From: an uncultured Bacilli bacterium
GTDB taxonomy: Bacteria > Bacillota_I > Bacilli_A > RFN20 > CAG-826
Direction: 5' to 3'
DNA: 53,850 nt
Assembly (NCBI GenBank): GCA_944358895.1
Contig: CALVSB010000010.1
Coordinates: forward strand, 1 to 53,850
Part shown: piece after piece, positions 26,314-35,072 of the stretch
Position numbering within the stretch: position 1 is the stretch's first letter
Layout of the letters: each line of letters begins with the position of its first letter
The notes under the pieces: model-generated
What the model was told of the DNA's origin: nothing
The model's input: the letters and a program-made list of their open reading frames with translations, nothing else
Database searches by the model: none
Made by a program: the position numbers and the translations under genes

Positions 26314-26465
26314 CCCTTGACCGGCAGCGAAAATAGACTGCCCCCAAAAGAGTAGAAGACGCCTTTGAGAAGAAATGGAAACATTGAACCCTAGAGGTAG
26401 ATTTATTTCTTTGTTCTTTTTGCCATTCACCTCGTAGGTCTTTATTTGCTTAGCTGATCCGATAT

Positions 26466-26500
26466 AAAAAAGGTTCCGACCCGATTGCCGCCGGAACCTT
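26466..26500 (-). terminator. Terminator of the glycan-use operon
   Basis: Nine-base-pair perfect stem (AAGGTTCCG/CGGAACCTT) with a 13-base loop and a run of six T on the minus strand, 28 bases after the stop of the LacI-like gene. Confidence 0.93.
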
Positions 26501-26527
26501 CTCTATCGTGTCTGCCTTTCGGCTGTC

Positions 26528-27283
26528 TCAAACCCGATAAAGGGCAACGTCATGGACGATTTCCCGGTCCGCTATCTTGCCTGTGAGCATGCCGTAGACC
26601 GACCGCGAAATGTCCTTGTAGGAGAAACAGATGCTCGGGTAGTTCCCGATGCATTCGTAGTCGCGGCTGATTCCGTCGTAGCCGATGAGCTCGACCTTCG
26701 CCTTGCCCAAATTGAAGCGGCGGAGCATGAGGGCGATGTTGAAGAGGATCTCGTCGTTGTAGACGAAGATGCCGACCTTTCCCTTCAAAAGGCAGTCGCG
26801 GAGGCCCGACAGGGTGAAATCCTGGGCCGAGACGGAGGAACATTCCTTCCCTTTCTTGGCTAGGGCCTCCCGAAACCCTTCGTAGCGGCGGACCGAGCAC
26901 TCGCTTCCATCCAACCCGATGTACATGTAGGAGGCCGCCTTCTTGCCGAGGAGATACTCGGCGGCCAGCCGTCCCCCCTTCTTGTCGTCGGTATATACCG
27001 AGCGGACCTCCGGAAAGGGCGAGCGGCGGCCGACGAGGAAAAGGTCGATGCCGTTTTCCTTCGCGAAAGAGACGTCCCTTTCCTCCGGCTCGAGATAGGT
27101 TATGGCTTCCTTCGCCCCGATGGCTTTGGCCTCTTTTAGGGCATCGAGAAGGCTCCCGTGGCCGTTCAAAAGGAAGGAGACAGGCAAATATCCGCCTTCC
27201 GTCAAAAGCGAGACCAGCTGCTCCGACATCAGGGCGAAATAGAGGTTCTTGCTGCTGTCGGCTACGATGGGTAAAAGATGCAT
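26528..27283 (-). CDS. LacI/GalR-type sugar-binding protein lacking the HTH domain, 251 aa
   Basis: The sequence aligns in style with the periplasmic-binding-like effector domain of LacI/GalR regulators: an initial strand, D-D-K-K-G-G-R-L-A-A-E-Y-L-L near 97-110, R-R-Y-E-G-F-R-E-A-L near 131-140, and an I-G-Y-D-G motif near 207. The about 55-residue N-terminal HTH and hinge helix are missing. There is no room for them: the ATG at 27283 lies three bases after the GH2 stop and AGG within the GH2 end acts as ribosome binding site. It may be a cytosolic sugar sensor acting with another protein, or a degraded regulator kept in frame. Last gene of the operon. Confidence 0.82.
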   Translation of the reverse strand: MHLLPIVADSSKNLYFALMSEQLVSLLTEGGYLPVSFLLNGHGSLLDALKEAKAIGAKEAITYLEPEERDVSFAKENGIDLFLVGRRSPFPEVRSVYTDDKKGGRLAAEYLLGKKAASYMYIGLDGSECSVRRYEGFREALAKKGKECSSVSAQDFTLSGLRDCLLKGKVGIFVYNDEILFNIALMLRRFNLGKAKVELIGYDGISRDYECIGNYPSICFSYKDISRSVYGMLTGKIADREIVHDVALYRV

Positions 27284-27286
27284 AAC

Positions 27287-29014
27287 CTATTTTGGCACGA
27301 TTCCGTTGATTTCTTTAATAATCTTTACATCGGCCTTCGGCTTCCGATCGAAGGTGAGAAGGCCGTTTATCTCCTGCTCGACGTCGTAAAGCTGGGTATA
27401 GCAATAGCCGGCAAGATAAGGCGAGGAGGCGACGGCCTCTTGCGTTTTCCGGTAGCGGGCAAGGAAGCCGTCCCGGCTTTCGAAGTTCCCGTAGCCCCAG
27501 ATCCTAGTGCTATCGTCGGCATTGAAGGGAATCCCGCCGTACTCGCTTAGGACGAAGGGTTTATCCATCTGCTCCCGCCCGGGGGCAAAGACCGGCCGGT
27601 CGGCGTTCGGGGGATCCTCGACCATCCTTTCCTTGCTCGAAAGGCGCTTTTTGAAGGCTTCGAGGCGCTCCGGCTCATCGTCGCTGTAGTCATGGATCCC
27701 GACAATGTCGGTGAGAGGATTCTCCCACCCGTCATTGCTCACGACGAGGCGGGTAGGGTCGAGCTTCTTGAGAAGGCGGTACATCCTTTCGGCGAAGCGC
27801 AGTTGCTCTCCATCCTTCGAGATATCGTCGATTCCCCACGATTCGTTGTTCGGGGTGTAGGCGATGACCGAGGGATGGCCGTAGGCGTCCTTCACGATGT
27901 CGCTCCATTCGCCCTCGAGGGCCTTGGCCCCGGAAGGGGAATAGAGGAAGCAGCTCGGGGACTCCGTCCAAAGGAGAAAGCCTTCCTCGTCGGCATAGCG
28001 GTAGAACCAGGGATCGGGCGTCTTTTGGTGGATCCTCGCTCCGTTGAATCCCATCGCCTTGGCAAGGCGAATGTCCTGGAGAAAGTCCTCTTTTTTCGGA
28101 GCGGTTAGATTGCCTCCGGGATAGTAGCCCTGGTCGAGGACGAGCCTCAGGTAGCATTCCTTGCCGTTTAGGTAGACTTTCCCGTCCCTAGCCTCGACGT
28201 CGCGGAAGCCGACCCGGGTCCGCGCCTTGTCTTCCCCATAGGAGAGCTCGAGCTCGTAGAGGCGGGGATTATTCGGTGACCACGGCTCGATGGCAGCATT
28301 GGCGAGGCCGAAAGTAATTTGGCCGGATGTTTCCTCGATCAGGGCCCGCCCCGACCAAAGGACCGAGGATCCGTCGAAGAGCCGCGCCTCGAGGACGAGG
28401 CCGGGATTGCTCACTTCGTAACGGAGGAGGCATTCTTTCTTGGCATAGGACCCGTTGGCCGCGGCATGGGCAAGGTGGAAGCTCGGGAGTTCCTCGAGAT
28501 AGACGCTTCGGTAGATCCCGGTCGTCCGGGTGTACCAAATGATCTCGGACTCCTCTTCCCAGTATTGCTTGCCCCTCGGGATGTCCTTCTTCTTCCCGGG
28601 ATCGTAGACCCGGAGAGCGATTTCGTTCTCCCCGTCGACGAGGAAGGGGTCGAGGAGGAAGGAGAAAGCGGTGGCCCCGCCGAGGTGGGAATAGGCCTTC
28701 TTCCGGTTGACGTAGACCTCGCAGGCATAGTCGACCGCCATGAAAGTGAGGCGGTAGGAGCGATTCTTTTTGCGCTCGAGAGCAAACCGCTTCCGGTAAT
28801 AGCAGTGGTCGTGGAAACCCCTGTCGCCGATCCCCGAAAGGGGGCATTCCGGCGCGAAGGGCACCTCGATCGAAAGGGGGAAGGGAACGCCCTTTTCGAT
28901 GTAACCGTCTCTTTCGCCCCGTCCTTCCGGATCGAAGGCAAATTCCCAAGTCCCGTTGAGGGAACGCCATCCGCTTTCGTGGACGAAGTCGGGCCGTGGA
29001 CATTCTTCTCGCAT
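27287..29014 (-). CDS. Glycoside hydrolase family 2 enzyme, 575 aa
   Basis: Cytosolic enzyme of the beta-galactosidase/beta-glucuronidase type. N-terminal jelly-roll sugar-binding domain (W-R-S-L-N-G-T-W-E-F near 16-25), central Ig-like domain, then the TIM barrel with the acid/base Glu at about 391 (T-P-N-N-E-S-W) and the nucleophile at about 491 (L-S-E-Y-G-G). At 575 residues it resembles the short beta-glucuronidase/beta-mannosidase form, not LacZ. ATG 29014 is chosen because AAAGGGG lies upstream and the sequence before it is not protein-like. No signal peptide, so it acts on imported oligosaccharides. One base separates its start from the RDD stop codon. Confidence 0.92.
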   Translation of the reverse strand: MREECPRPDFVHESGWRSLNGTWEFAFDPEGRGERDGYIEKGVPFPLSIEVPFAPECPLSGIGDRGFHDHCYYRKRFALERKKNRSYRLTFMAVDYACEVYVNRKKAYSHLGGATAFSFLLDPFLVDGENEIALRVYDPGKKKDIPRGKQYWEEESEIIWYTRTTGIYRSVYLEELPSFHLAHAAANGSYAKKECLLRYEVSNPGLVLEARLFDGSSVLWSGRALIEETSGQITFGLANAAIEPWSPNNPRLYELELSYGEDKARTRVGFRDVEARDGKVYLNGKECYLRLVLDQGYYPGGNLTAPKKEDFLQDIRLAKAMGFNGARIHQKTPDPWFYRYADEEGFLLWTESPSCFLYSPSGAKALEGEWSDIVKDAYGHPSVIAYTPNNESWGIDDISKDGEQLRFAERMYRLLKKLDPTRLVVSNDGWENPLTDIVGIHDYSDDEPERLEAFKKRLSSKERMVEDPPNADRPVFAPGREQMDKPFVLSEYGGIPFNADDSTRIWGYGNFESRDGFLARYRKTQEAVASSPYLAGYCYTQLYDVEQEINGLLTFDRKPKADVKIIKEINGIVPK

Positions 29015-29015
29015 A

Positions 29016-30035
29016 TCAATTCCCCTTTCGATAGTATTCGCGGCTGATGTCGAGGAGCTCTTGCTCGGCCGCCTCCTCGTAGGAAGCTGCCTCCGAGGCG
29101 TTCCGGAAAGGGGTGCTTTTCCTTCCGTCGACAAGAAGGCCGTGGCCGGCGCGGTCATAGAGCGAGCGCCGCCCCGGGCCGGCGGCCATGCATAGACCGT
29201 TGCCGACCAAAAGGAGGACGCCGAGGATGAGGAAGAGGTAGAAGTCGGCCGAGAAGACAAGGCTCAGCCCGACGGCGAGGGCGGGAAGGGAACGCGGGAG
29301 GGCGTAGAAGCGGCTTTGATAGGCCCCGTTCGGGGCGAGGAGGAGGGCCCCGACGGTTAGCCGCCCGAGGCTCCGCCCGCTCCCGAGGGCTAGGGGAAGA
29401 AGGATGGAAGGGACGGCATAGGCCAGATAATAGGAGAGGCTTTGCCGCCATAGCGTCTTGACCTTGGCCCCCTCGACCGCCGCGGCGTAGAAGGGATCCT
29501 CGTAGAGGTCCTCGAAGATGGCGGTGACCGCTTCTTGGAAGTAGGCCAAGAGGCCGCTCGAGGCCTCCTCGCTCAGCTCAGTGCCTTCGAAGAGGCTGTC
29601 CTTCAGGCGGGCGTATTCCCCTTCCTCGACCCCCTCGAGGGTGAAGAAGGAAGAATCGTCCTCATCGGCACGGAGGATTTCGCGGTTGAATTCGTCGACC
29701 GTATGGGGCTTCCGGGTACCCCCGTGGTCCAGATAGAAGGCGGTATCGAAGTAGGACTCCTTCTCCGGCGTTCCCACGTAATATCCCTTGGCGATTTCCA
29801 TGTAGCTTTCGTAACTCTCTCCCCCGGCCAAGGCGTAGCCGCCTTCCTCTTCGACGTAAAGCCCGGCGCTCAGGAAGGCCCCCATCCGGAGGTCGCTTTC
29901 CGCCGCCGTCCCGAAGGGAACCTCGAAAGCGAGGAAGTAGAGGAGGCAAAAGAGGGCGGCAAAGAGACTTCCGTCGATAAGGAAGGCAAGGAGCCTTCGG
30001 GGATAGGAGAGGATCTGAATGCGGTTCGAGTCCAT
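29016..30035 (-). CDS. RDD-family membrane protein, 339 aa
   Basis: RDD hallmarks: R-R-L-L-A-F-L-I-D-G in the first transmembrane helix (about 13-35) and D-R-A-G-H-G near the C-terminus (about 295). An extracellular, acidic loop of about 130 residues (45-180) is longer than usual in the family. Further hydrophobic helices lie at about 200-220, 240-255 and 265-285. RDD proteins are proposed transporters or membrane-associated modulators; here its location between an exported lipoprotein and GH2 suggests a link to the glycan operon. No strong ribosome binding site is visible before ATG 30035. Confidence 0.83.
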   Translation of the reverse strand: MDSNRIQILSYPRRLLAFLIDGSLFAALFCLLYFLAFEVPFGTAAESDLRMGAFLSAGLYVEEEGGYALAGGESYESYMEIAKGYYVGTPEKESYFDTAFYLDHGGTRKPHTVDEFNREILRADEDDSSFFTLEGVEEGEYARLKDSLFEGTELSEEASSGLLAYFQEAVTAIFEDLYEDPFYAAAVEGAKVKTLWRQSLSYYLAYAVPSILLPLALGSGRSLGRLTVGALLLAPNGAYQSRFYALPRSLPALAVGLSLVFSADFYLFLILGVLLLVGNGLCMAAGPGRRSLYDRAGHGLLVDGRKSTPFRNASEAASYEEAAEQELLDISREYYRKGN

Positions 30036-30092
30036 GGAATCAAGGTCGGGGCCGGCCGGGTTGGCCGGCCCCTAGGGAAAGGAGGATGGAGA

Positions 30093-32372
30093 TCAGGCTT
30101 GGTAAGTGGCGATGATTTCGTCGATGGCTCCTCCGTCGGCGCTGAAGGAGATGTCGTGGACCTCCATCGCCGCGTTGAAGCCGCCGATGACCGGGGTGCT
30201 CGGGGTCGCCGCGGCTACCCAGTCGACGCTGTGCTTGAAGGCGATTTCCCCGTCAATGAGGAAGTAGTAGTCGATGCCGTCGCGGATGAGGCCGAAGATG
30301 GGCGAGCGGGAAGAACCGCTGCTCGGGACGTGGTCCTTGTCGCGCCAGCCGGCCGGGATCACGCCCTGGCCGTCCTTGAAGTCGGCACCGACCTTGTAGC
30401 CGGTTGCCGTCGAGCCGCTCCAGTGGCCATAGCCGACGTCGCGCCAGCCTCCGAGCGTCGAGCTCTGGATGACAGAGTCGACGAAGTAGGTCACTCCTTG
30501 GCTTCCGTCGGAAGTGTTGGCCGTCACGAAGAGCTTGCCCCAGACCTCGCCGTTGAAGAAGGAGACCTGGTCGAAGCTGTAAGTAACCATCCACTTGGTT
30601 CCCGAGCCGTTGATGGGGAGGTAGGCCCCGTTTTGGAAGACCCCGGAGCCGTTATCGGCAATCGAGACGTAGGGATCTTCCTCGTCGTCCATGTGCGAGT
30701 AGTCGATGAGCGGGAGCTGGTTCGTCTTGTCGATGGCGTAGTAGGAGGGGATCCGGTAGTCGATAACCGAAGGGAGGACCGTCAAGGCGACTTCTTCCCG
30801 GATGGAGGGATTCTCGCTCGAGGCGACGGCGACGGTCGTCGTCCCGGCCTTGAGGCCGGTGACGTTCCCTTCGCTATCGACGGAAGCGATGCTCGGGTCC
30901 TCGACCTCATAAGTCAGGGCCGGGTTCGCCCCCTCGGGGAGGATGCTGGCCCCAAGAGCCTTATCCTCGGTCTCGTGGAGGCTCAAGGAAGCGGGGACGA
31001 CGATTTCCTCGACCAAGATGCCGTCGACGACCTTCAGGAGGTAGGTGTCGCTGGCTTCCGAGTAGGGGTAGGAGGCCTTAGCCGTGATCGTCGTTTCCCC
31101 GGCCGCGAGCGGGGTGATGTATCCGCGCTCGTCGACGGTCGCGACCGTCTCGTCGGAGGAACTCCATTCGATGTCGTCGTCGATGACGGTCGAACTTTCG
31201 CTCGTGACCTTGGCCGTCAGGCGGAAGTCGGTCGTTTCGAGATTGATGGTGCCTCCTTCGCCCTGGGCGATCTCGACCTTGGTCGGGGCAACGGTCGCGT
31301 TGGCCTCGTCAAGGAGAGCCTCGAGCTCCGGATCCCCGGCTTCGAGGAAGGAGTAGTTGCTGAGGGTCGCCGTGACGTTATTGGCCGTGAAGCAGGGGTA
31401 GGTCGGCTCCTCCGGGTCGAGAAGGGCCGGGGCGACGCTATAGACGTGGTAGCCGTTGAAGAAGAGGTGGTAGTAGCCACCGTCGCGGAGAAGGCCCATT
31501 GTGAACTTGTCGCCGAAGCGGAGGCAGGGCTCATCGCCCTTGATTCCCATCTCCTCCTTGCTGAGGGTATGGACGAGCGGCCAGTTGTACTGCCCGATGT
31601 CGTAGCTGCCGTTGATGCGGTCGTTGATGCCGACGGCCTTCCAGGCGTCGATGAGGGCATTGTTTTCCCCGAGCGGGCAGTCTAAGAAGTAATAGAGCCC
31701 GTTCTGGTCGTGGAAGTCGGTGCTCATGAGCCCGGCCTTGGCGTAGAGCTCGCCAGCCGCGAAGGAATCGATCGTAATGTCGGTCTCGGCGTACCACTGG
31801 GTGCCGAAGCAGTTGCGGAAGAACATGAACCCGCCGCCGCCGTAGACGACGTAGGGGTTCGTTTCGTCGAGCTCGTGGGTGAAGTCGCTAAGTTCCATCC
31901 CGACCGGGCTATGGCTGAAGAAGGTGTTGGTGACGGTTACTTCGACGGAATCCGATTTCTCGACCCCGCGGTAGCTCGAGGTGACGGTGATCGTCGCCTT
32001 GCCCGGGGCCACGGCCGTCAGGCGCCCCATCGCGTCGACGCTTACGATTTTCTCGTCGCTGGTTTTGAAGGAGAATTCCTGGGGAACGCCGCTTGGGAGG
32101 GCCTCGGCCTGGATGGTCGCCCCTTCCTCGACGAGGATGTCGGAAACGGCTTCCCGGTTGGTGATCCGGACTTCCTCGAGGGCAAGCTCATCCTTTTCCG
32201 ACGAAGAGGAAGGCCTCTCTTCTTCGGAAGAAGAGGTTTCGGGAAGCGAGCTCGCTGAGCTCGCGGTTTCGTCCGAGCTCGTCCCGGGCGTCGTCTGGCA
32301 GCCGGATAGCCCTCCTAGAAGAAGGGTCGAGGCGGCGGCGAGGCCGATGATGAAGAACGATTTTTTCTGCAT
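30093..32372 (-). CDS. Lipoprotein with BIG2-type Ig-like repeats and two lectin-like domains, 759 aa
   Basis: Signal MQKKSFFI…, lipobox LSGC, then a Ser/Glu linker. BIG2-like modules at about 65-150 and again at about 380-560 (patterns such as V-D-A-M-G-R-L-T-A-V-A-P-G-K-A-T-I). Between and after them are two related concanavalin-like segments, near 155-370 and 570-755; both share a G-T-x-W…G-E/L…Y-F motif order and a L-I/L-R-D-G-x-x-Y-Y/H-x-F motif. Likely surface glycan binder for the operon. ATG 32372 with AAAGGA upstream is preferred to the ATG 21 bases earlier. A 14-bp palindrome lies directly before the ribosome binding site. Confidence 0.85.
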   Translation of the reverse strand: MQKKSFFIIGLAAASTLLLGGLSGCQTTPGTSSDETASSASSLPETSSSEEERPSSSSEKDELALEEVRITNREAVSDILVEEGATIQAEALPSGVPQEFSFKTSDEKIVSVDAMGRLTAVAPGKATITVTSSYRGVEKSDSVEVTVTNTFFSHSPVGMELSDFTHELDETNPYVVYGGGGFMFFRNCFGTQWYAETDITIDSFAAGELYAKAGLMSTDFHDQNGLYYFLDCPLGENNALIDAWKAVGINDRINGSYDIGQYNWPLVHTLSKEEMGIKGDEPCLRFGDKFTMGLLRDGGYYHLFFNGYHVYSVAPALLDPEEPTYPCFTANNVTATLSNYSFLEAGDPELEALLDEANATVAPTKVEIAQGEGGTINLETTDFRLTAKVTSESSTVIDDDIEWSSSDETVATVDERGYITPLAAGETTITAKASYPYSEASDTYLLKVVDGILVEEIVVPASLSLHETEDKALGASILPEGANPALTYEVEDPSIASVDSEGNVTGLKAGTTTVAVASSENPSIREEVALTVLPSVIDYRIPSYYAIDKTNQLPLIDYSHMDDEEDPYVSIADNGSGVFQNGAYLPINGSGTKWMVTYSFDQVSFFNGEVWGKLFVTANTSDGSQGVTYFVDSVIQSSTLGGWRDVGYGHWSGSTATGYKVGADFKDGQGVIPAGWRDKDHVPSSGSSRSPIFGLIRDGIDYYFLIDGEIAFKHSVDWVAAATPSTPVIGGFNAAMEVHDISFSADGGAIDEIIATYQA

Positions 32373-32388
32373 GATTGCTGTCCTTTCT

Positions 32389-32402
32389 GCCATCTAGATG
32401 GC
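32389..32402. promoter_or_regulatory. Perfect 14-bp palindrome upstream of the Ig-like lipoprotein gene
   Basis: GCCATCTAGATGGC lies between a hairpin and the ribosome binding site of the lipoprotein gene. It may be an operator or an mRNA processing stem. Confidence 0.5.
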
Positions 32403-32419
32403 GAATGCATTACAATGAC

Positions 32420-32470
32420 AGCGGTCTCCGCCCTGCTTTACCCGGTGGGTTGGGGACCGCTTTTTCTTTT
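32420..32470. terminator. Hairpin in the GH43/Ig-lipoprotein gap (T-run on the plus strand)
   Basis: A ten-base-pair stem (32420-32429 with 32452-32461, one G-T pair) is followed on the plus strand by TTTTTCTTTTT, so by sequence it is a plus-strand terminator although both flanking genes are on the minus strand. On the minus strand it has no T-run and could act as a stabilising or attenuating stem between the two genes. Confidence 0.5.
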
Positions 32471-32501
32471 TCCCTATGTCCCTTTGCTCAGCCTCCTTTC
32501 C

Positions 32502-35072
32502 TCAGAGGGCTTCCAAGACGAAGTCCGAGAAAGTCGCGTCGGTGAAGAAGGAGTAGAGGCCGGCCTTCCCGGCGGTCGGAGCCCGGCGGCTCCGGTAGGT
32601 AACGAGGAGTTCCCCGTCGAGGTAGGCCTTGACCTCCCCGCCTTGGCTTTCGAGGCAGAGCTCGTGCTTCTCCCCGAGGGGGAAGGAGTGCTCTTTCTCG
32701 AAAACCGTCTCGGTGAAGGAGTAGTCGCAGTCCTTCAGGAACACCTTCTCGCTGTTGATGCCGAGGTAGAGGCCCTGGAGGTTGTCGATGACGGCTTCGT
32801 AATTGGGCCCGCCGTGGTAGTACTCGTGGTTCTTCACCCGGATGGCGACCCCGGCCCCGTAGGCCAAGTCGAGGTCGATGGCGTCCATCGTGAGGCTCCC
32901 GAGGGCCGCCCGGCGGTCGCCCATCTTGTCGTGGACTTCTTCGTTGACGGCGACCATGGCCGTGGCTTTCACGTCGGACAAAGGAGCGGCGTTCTTCACG
33001 TAGACGAAGTCGCTGTCGATGCCCTTCGAGCGCATCCCGTCCTCCGTATAGGCGATCCGGTCGCGCCCATGGTCGACGTAGGTAAGGGAGGCGTTGTAGG
33101 CCCGGAGCCCGCTTTCGAAGCGGTAGCCTTCTTCGGCCGTGGCTTCCCCGTAGGTTATCTCGGAGAAGGCGAAGTCCCCTTCCTCGGCATAGACGCTGAC
33201 GTAATTGGCTCCTTCCCGGACATCGACGTTCCCGATGGAAACGAGGGAGAGGCCGTCGCTCGGCAAGGTCGAGGGGACCTCACAGGCAATCTTCTCCCCG
33301 TCGTTGATCCGGATGGCGAAGGAACGCCCGGCCATCTCCGGGCTTACCTTGATGGCCAGGGAAAGAGCTGTCCCGTCGGAGTGGAAACGGTAGCTAGCTC
33401 GATCCCCCTTCTTAAGGGCCATGAGCCCGACGTCGTTATCGGAGAGCCCTTCGGTTTCCTCCGGCTCGTAAGATTCGAGGGCCGAGCCCGCCTCGAGGAT
33501 GCTGGCCTCCCGGTCGTAGGCGTTGGCGAGCGACTGTTCCTTCTGGAACTCGAGGCTGTCGCTTGTCCCGAGGCCGGCGTTGGAGAAGGCGCTGTAGCTG
33601 ATTTCACCTTCCCCCTTCCCGCGGTAGCCGTAACGCCCTTCCGGGAGTTCGGCTTCCTGAAGCGAGAGCTTCTCGATGTCGTCGAAATAGAGGTTGAAGC
33701 GGCCGCCGTCGTAGCTAAGGCGGTAGGTGTGGAGCTTCGTGAAGTCGTATTCCTTGTTGAGGCTGGCGGAGGCAACGAGGCGGTCCTTTCCGCCTTCGAC
33801 GAGGTGGACGGAGAGTCCGCTTTCGTTATCGGCGGTTAAATAGCCGTAATCGTTCGGCCCTTGGTAGCCGAAGACGTAGGCCCCCTCATCGCCGGTCGCG
33901 TTCCATTCGGCCGTGAAGCTTTCCCCGTGGCTTTCCTGACTCAGGAGGAAGTCGCCGGAGGCTTCCATTCCCTCGCCCCCGCGGCTAGCGAAGTCCGGCT
34001 GGCGGGGGAGGAAGAGCCCCTGCCGGGAATTCCCGGCGTCGGAGGCCATCCGCGAGCCGTTGAAGGAGAGGCGGGCGAAATTGAAGTAGCGGCGGTTCCC
34101 GGCGACGCTCCCGTTGGAGCCGTACTGGAGGCTGAGGTCGTGGTAGGCGATGTAGAGGCTATCGAGGTCGGGCCCGACGAAGTTTGAGGAATGCCCGAGG
34201 CCCATGTAGTCCTCGTCGGTCGAGAGGAGGATCGAGCCGCCCTGCTGGGCGAAGGCCCCAGCGTCGAAGATCCCTTCGAGGGACTCCCCGTCGTAGTAGT
34301 TGTAGTTGACCCGGTAGCTCGGGGCGTAGCAGTCGACGCCGGTGTAGGTGAGGTAGTAGCGGCCGGACCGCTTGCTGATGTAGGGCCCTTCGTTCCAGCG
34401 CCCGACCTTCGTGTTCTTGTAGGTGATCTCGAAGCGGTCGTTCTTGAAGCCGGTGAGATCGTCGTTGAAGCGCTTGACGAGGATGCCCGAGCTGCTCGCG
34501 ATGGTGCAGTAGACGCTCTCGTCGCTGTCGATGAAGAAAGAGCCGTCGATGCAGTTGTTGTAGAAGGGGTCGCTGTGCTTCACGAAGGGGCCGGTCGGCG
34601 AATCGGAGACGAGGACGCTATGGCGCTGGCCGCGGAAGGAGGAAATGAGGTAGAAGTGGCCGTTGATGTAGGCCACCTCGGGAGCCCAAGGGCTTTGGAG
34701 GGACCCGTCGCTCACCCCGAGGGCGTTGCCGGCGAGGGTCCAGTTCAGGAGGTCGTCGGATTCCCAGCAGAGGAGGTTGGTCCCGCCGCTGGTGGCGTAA
34801 AGGTAGTAGCGCCCGTCGTGGCGGAGGACAAAGGGGTCGGCGCACTGGCTCCCGCTTACCCCCGGGAGGCGGCTATCCTCGGCAAAGTGGTTGTCGTAGG
34901 TTCCGCGCTCCTCCTCCGGGGCGGCGGCGAGGAGGGAGAGATCTTCCTCCGGCTCGGAAGTGGAAAGGGAGGAGGAAGAGGAAAGGGAGGAGGAAGAGCT
35001 CGCCCCTCCGTTTCCCCCGCAGGAGGCGAGGGCGAGGGCGGCAAGGCAAAGGGGGAGGGCTGGCTTTTTCAT
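32502..35072 (-). CDS. Exported GH43 glycoside hydrolase lipoprotein, 856 aa
   Basis: MKKPALPL signal, lipobox LASC, Ser-rich linker. Five-bladed beta-propeller of GH43 with the catalytic base Asp79 (CADPFVL), the modulating Asp176 (CIDGSFF) and the acid Glu228 (NEGPYI), all in family spacing. The C-terminal half (about 360-856) has two or three beta-sandwich, LamG/concanavalin-like or CBM-like modules, so the enzyme is much longer than a bare GH43. Expected substrates are arabinan, xylan side chains or related beta-linked glycans outside the cell. The start ATGA overlaps the stop of the ATPase gene by four bases. Confidence 0.92.
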   Translation of the reverse strand: MKKPALPLCLAALALASCGGNGGASSSSSLSSSSSLSTSEPEEDLSLLAAAPEEERGTYDNHFAEDSRLPGVSGSQCADPFVLRHDGRYYLYATSGGTNLLCWESDDLLNWTLAGNALGVSDGSLQSPWAPEVAYINGHFYLISSFRGQRHSVLVSDSPTGPFVKHSDPFYNNCIDGSFFIDSDESVYCTIASSSGILVKRFNDDLTGFKNDRFEITYKNTKVGRWNEGPYISKRSGRYYLTYTGVDCYAPSYRVNYNYYDGESLEGIFDAGAFAQQGGSILLSTDEDYMGLGHSSNFVGPDLDSLYIAYHDLSLQYGSNGSVAGNRRYFNFARLSFNGSRMASDAGNSRQGLFLPRQPDFASRGGEGMEASGDFLLSQESHGESFTAEWNATGDEGAYVFGYQGPNDYGYLTADNESGLSVHLVEGGKDRLVASASLNKEYDFTKLHTYRLSYDGGRFNLYFDDIEKLSLQEAELPEGRYGYRGKGEGEISYSAFSNAGLGTSDSLEFQKEQSLANAYDREASILEAGSALESYEPEETEGLSDNDVGLMALKKGDRASYRFHSDGTALSLAIKVSPEMAGRSFAIRINDGEKIACEVPSTLPSDGLSLVSIGNVDVREGANYVSVYAEEGDFAFSEITYGEATAEEGYRFESGLRAYNASLTYVDHGRDRIAYTEDGMRSKGIDSDFVYVKNAAPLSDVKATAMVAVNEEVHDKMGDRRAALGSLTMDAIDLDLAYGAGVAIRVKNHEYYHGGPNYEAVIDNLQGLYLGINSEKVFLKDCDYSFTETVFEKEHSFPLGEKHELCLESQGGEVKAYLDGELLVTYRSRRAPTAGKAGLYSFFTDATFSDFVLEAL

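Noticed and set aside
29535..31685. A 716-codon open frame on the plus strand
   Set aside because: It lies antisense to the RDD and Ig-like lipoprotein genes, has the Val/Gly/Asp/Arg-rich composition typical of antisense frames in GC-rich DNA, and has no start signal.
32415..33839. A 474-codon open frame on the plus strand
   Set aside because: Antisense to the GH43 gene, which has its catalytic residues intact; it begins inside the hairpin region.
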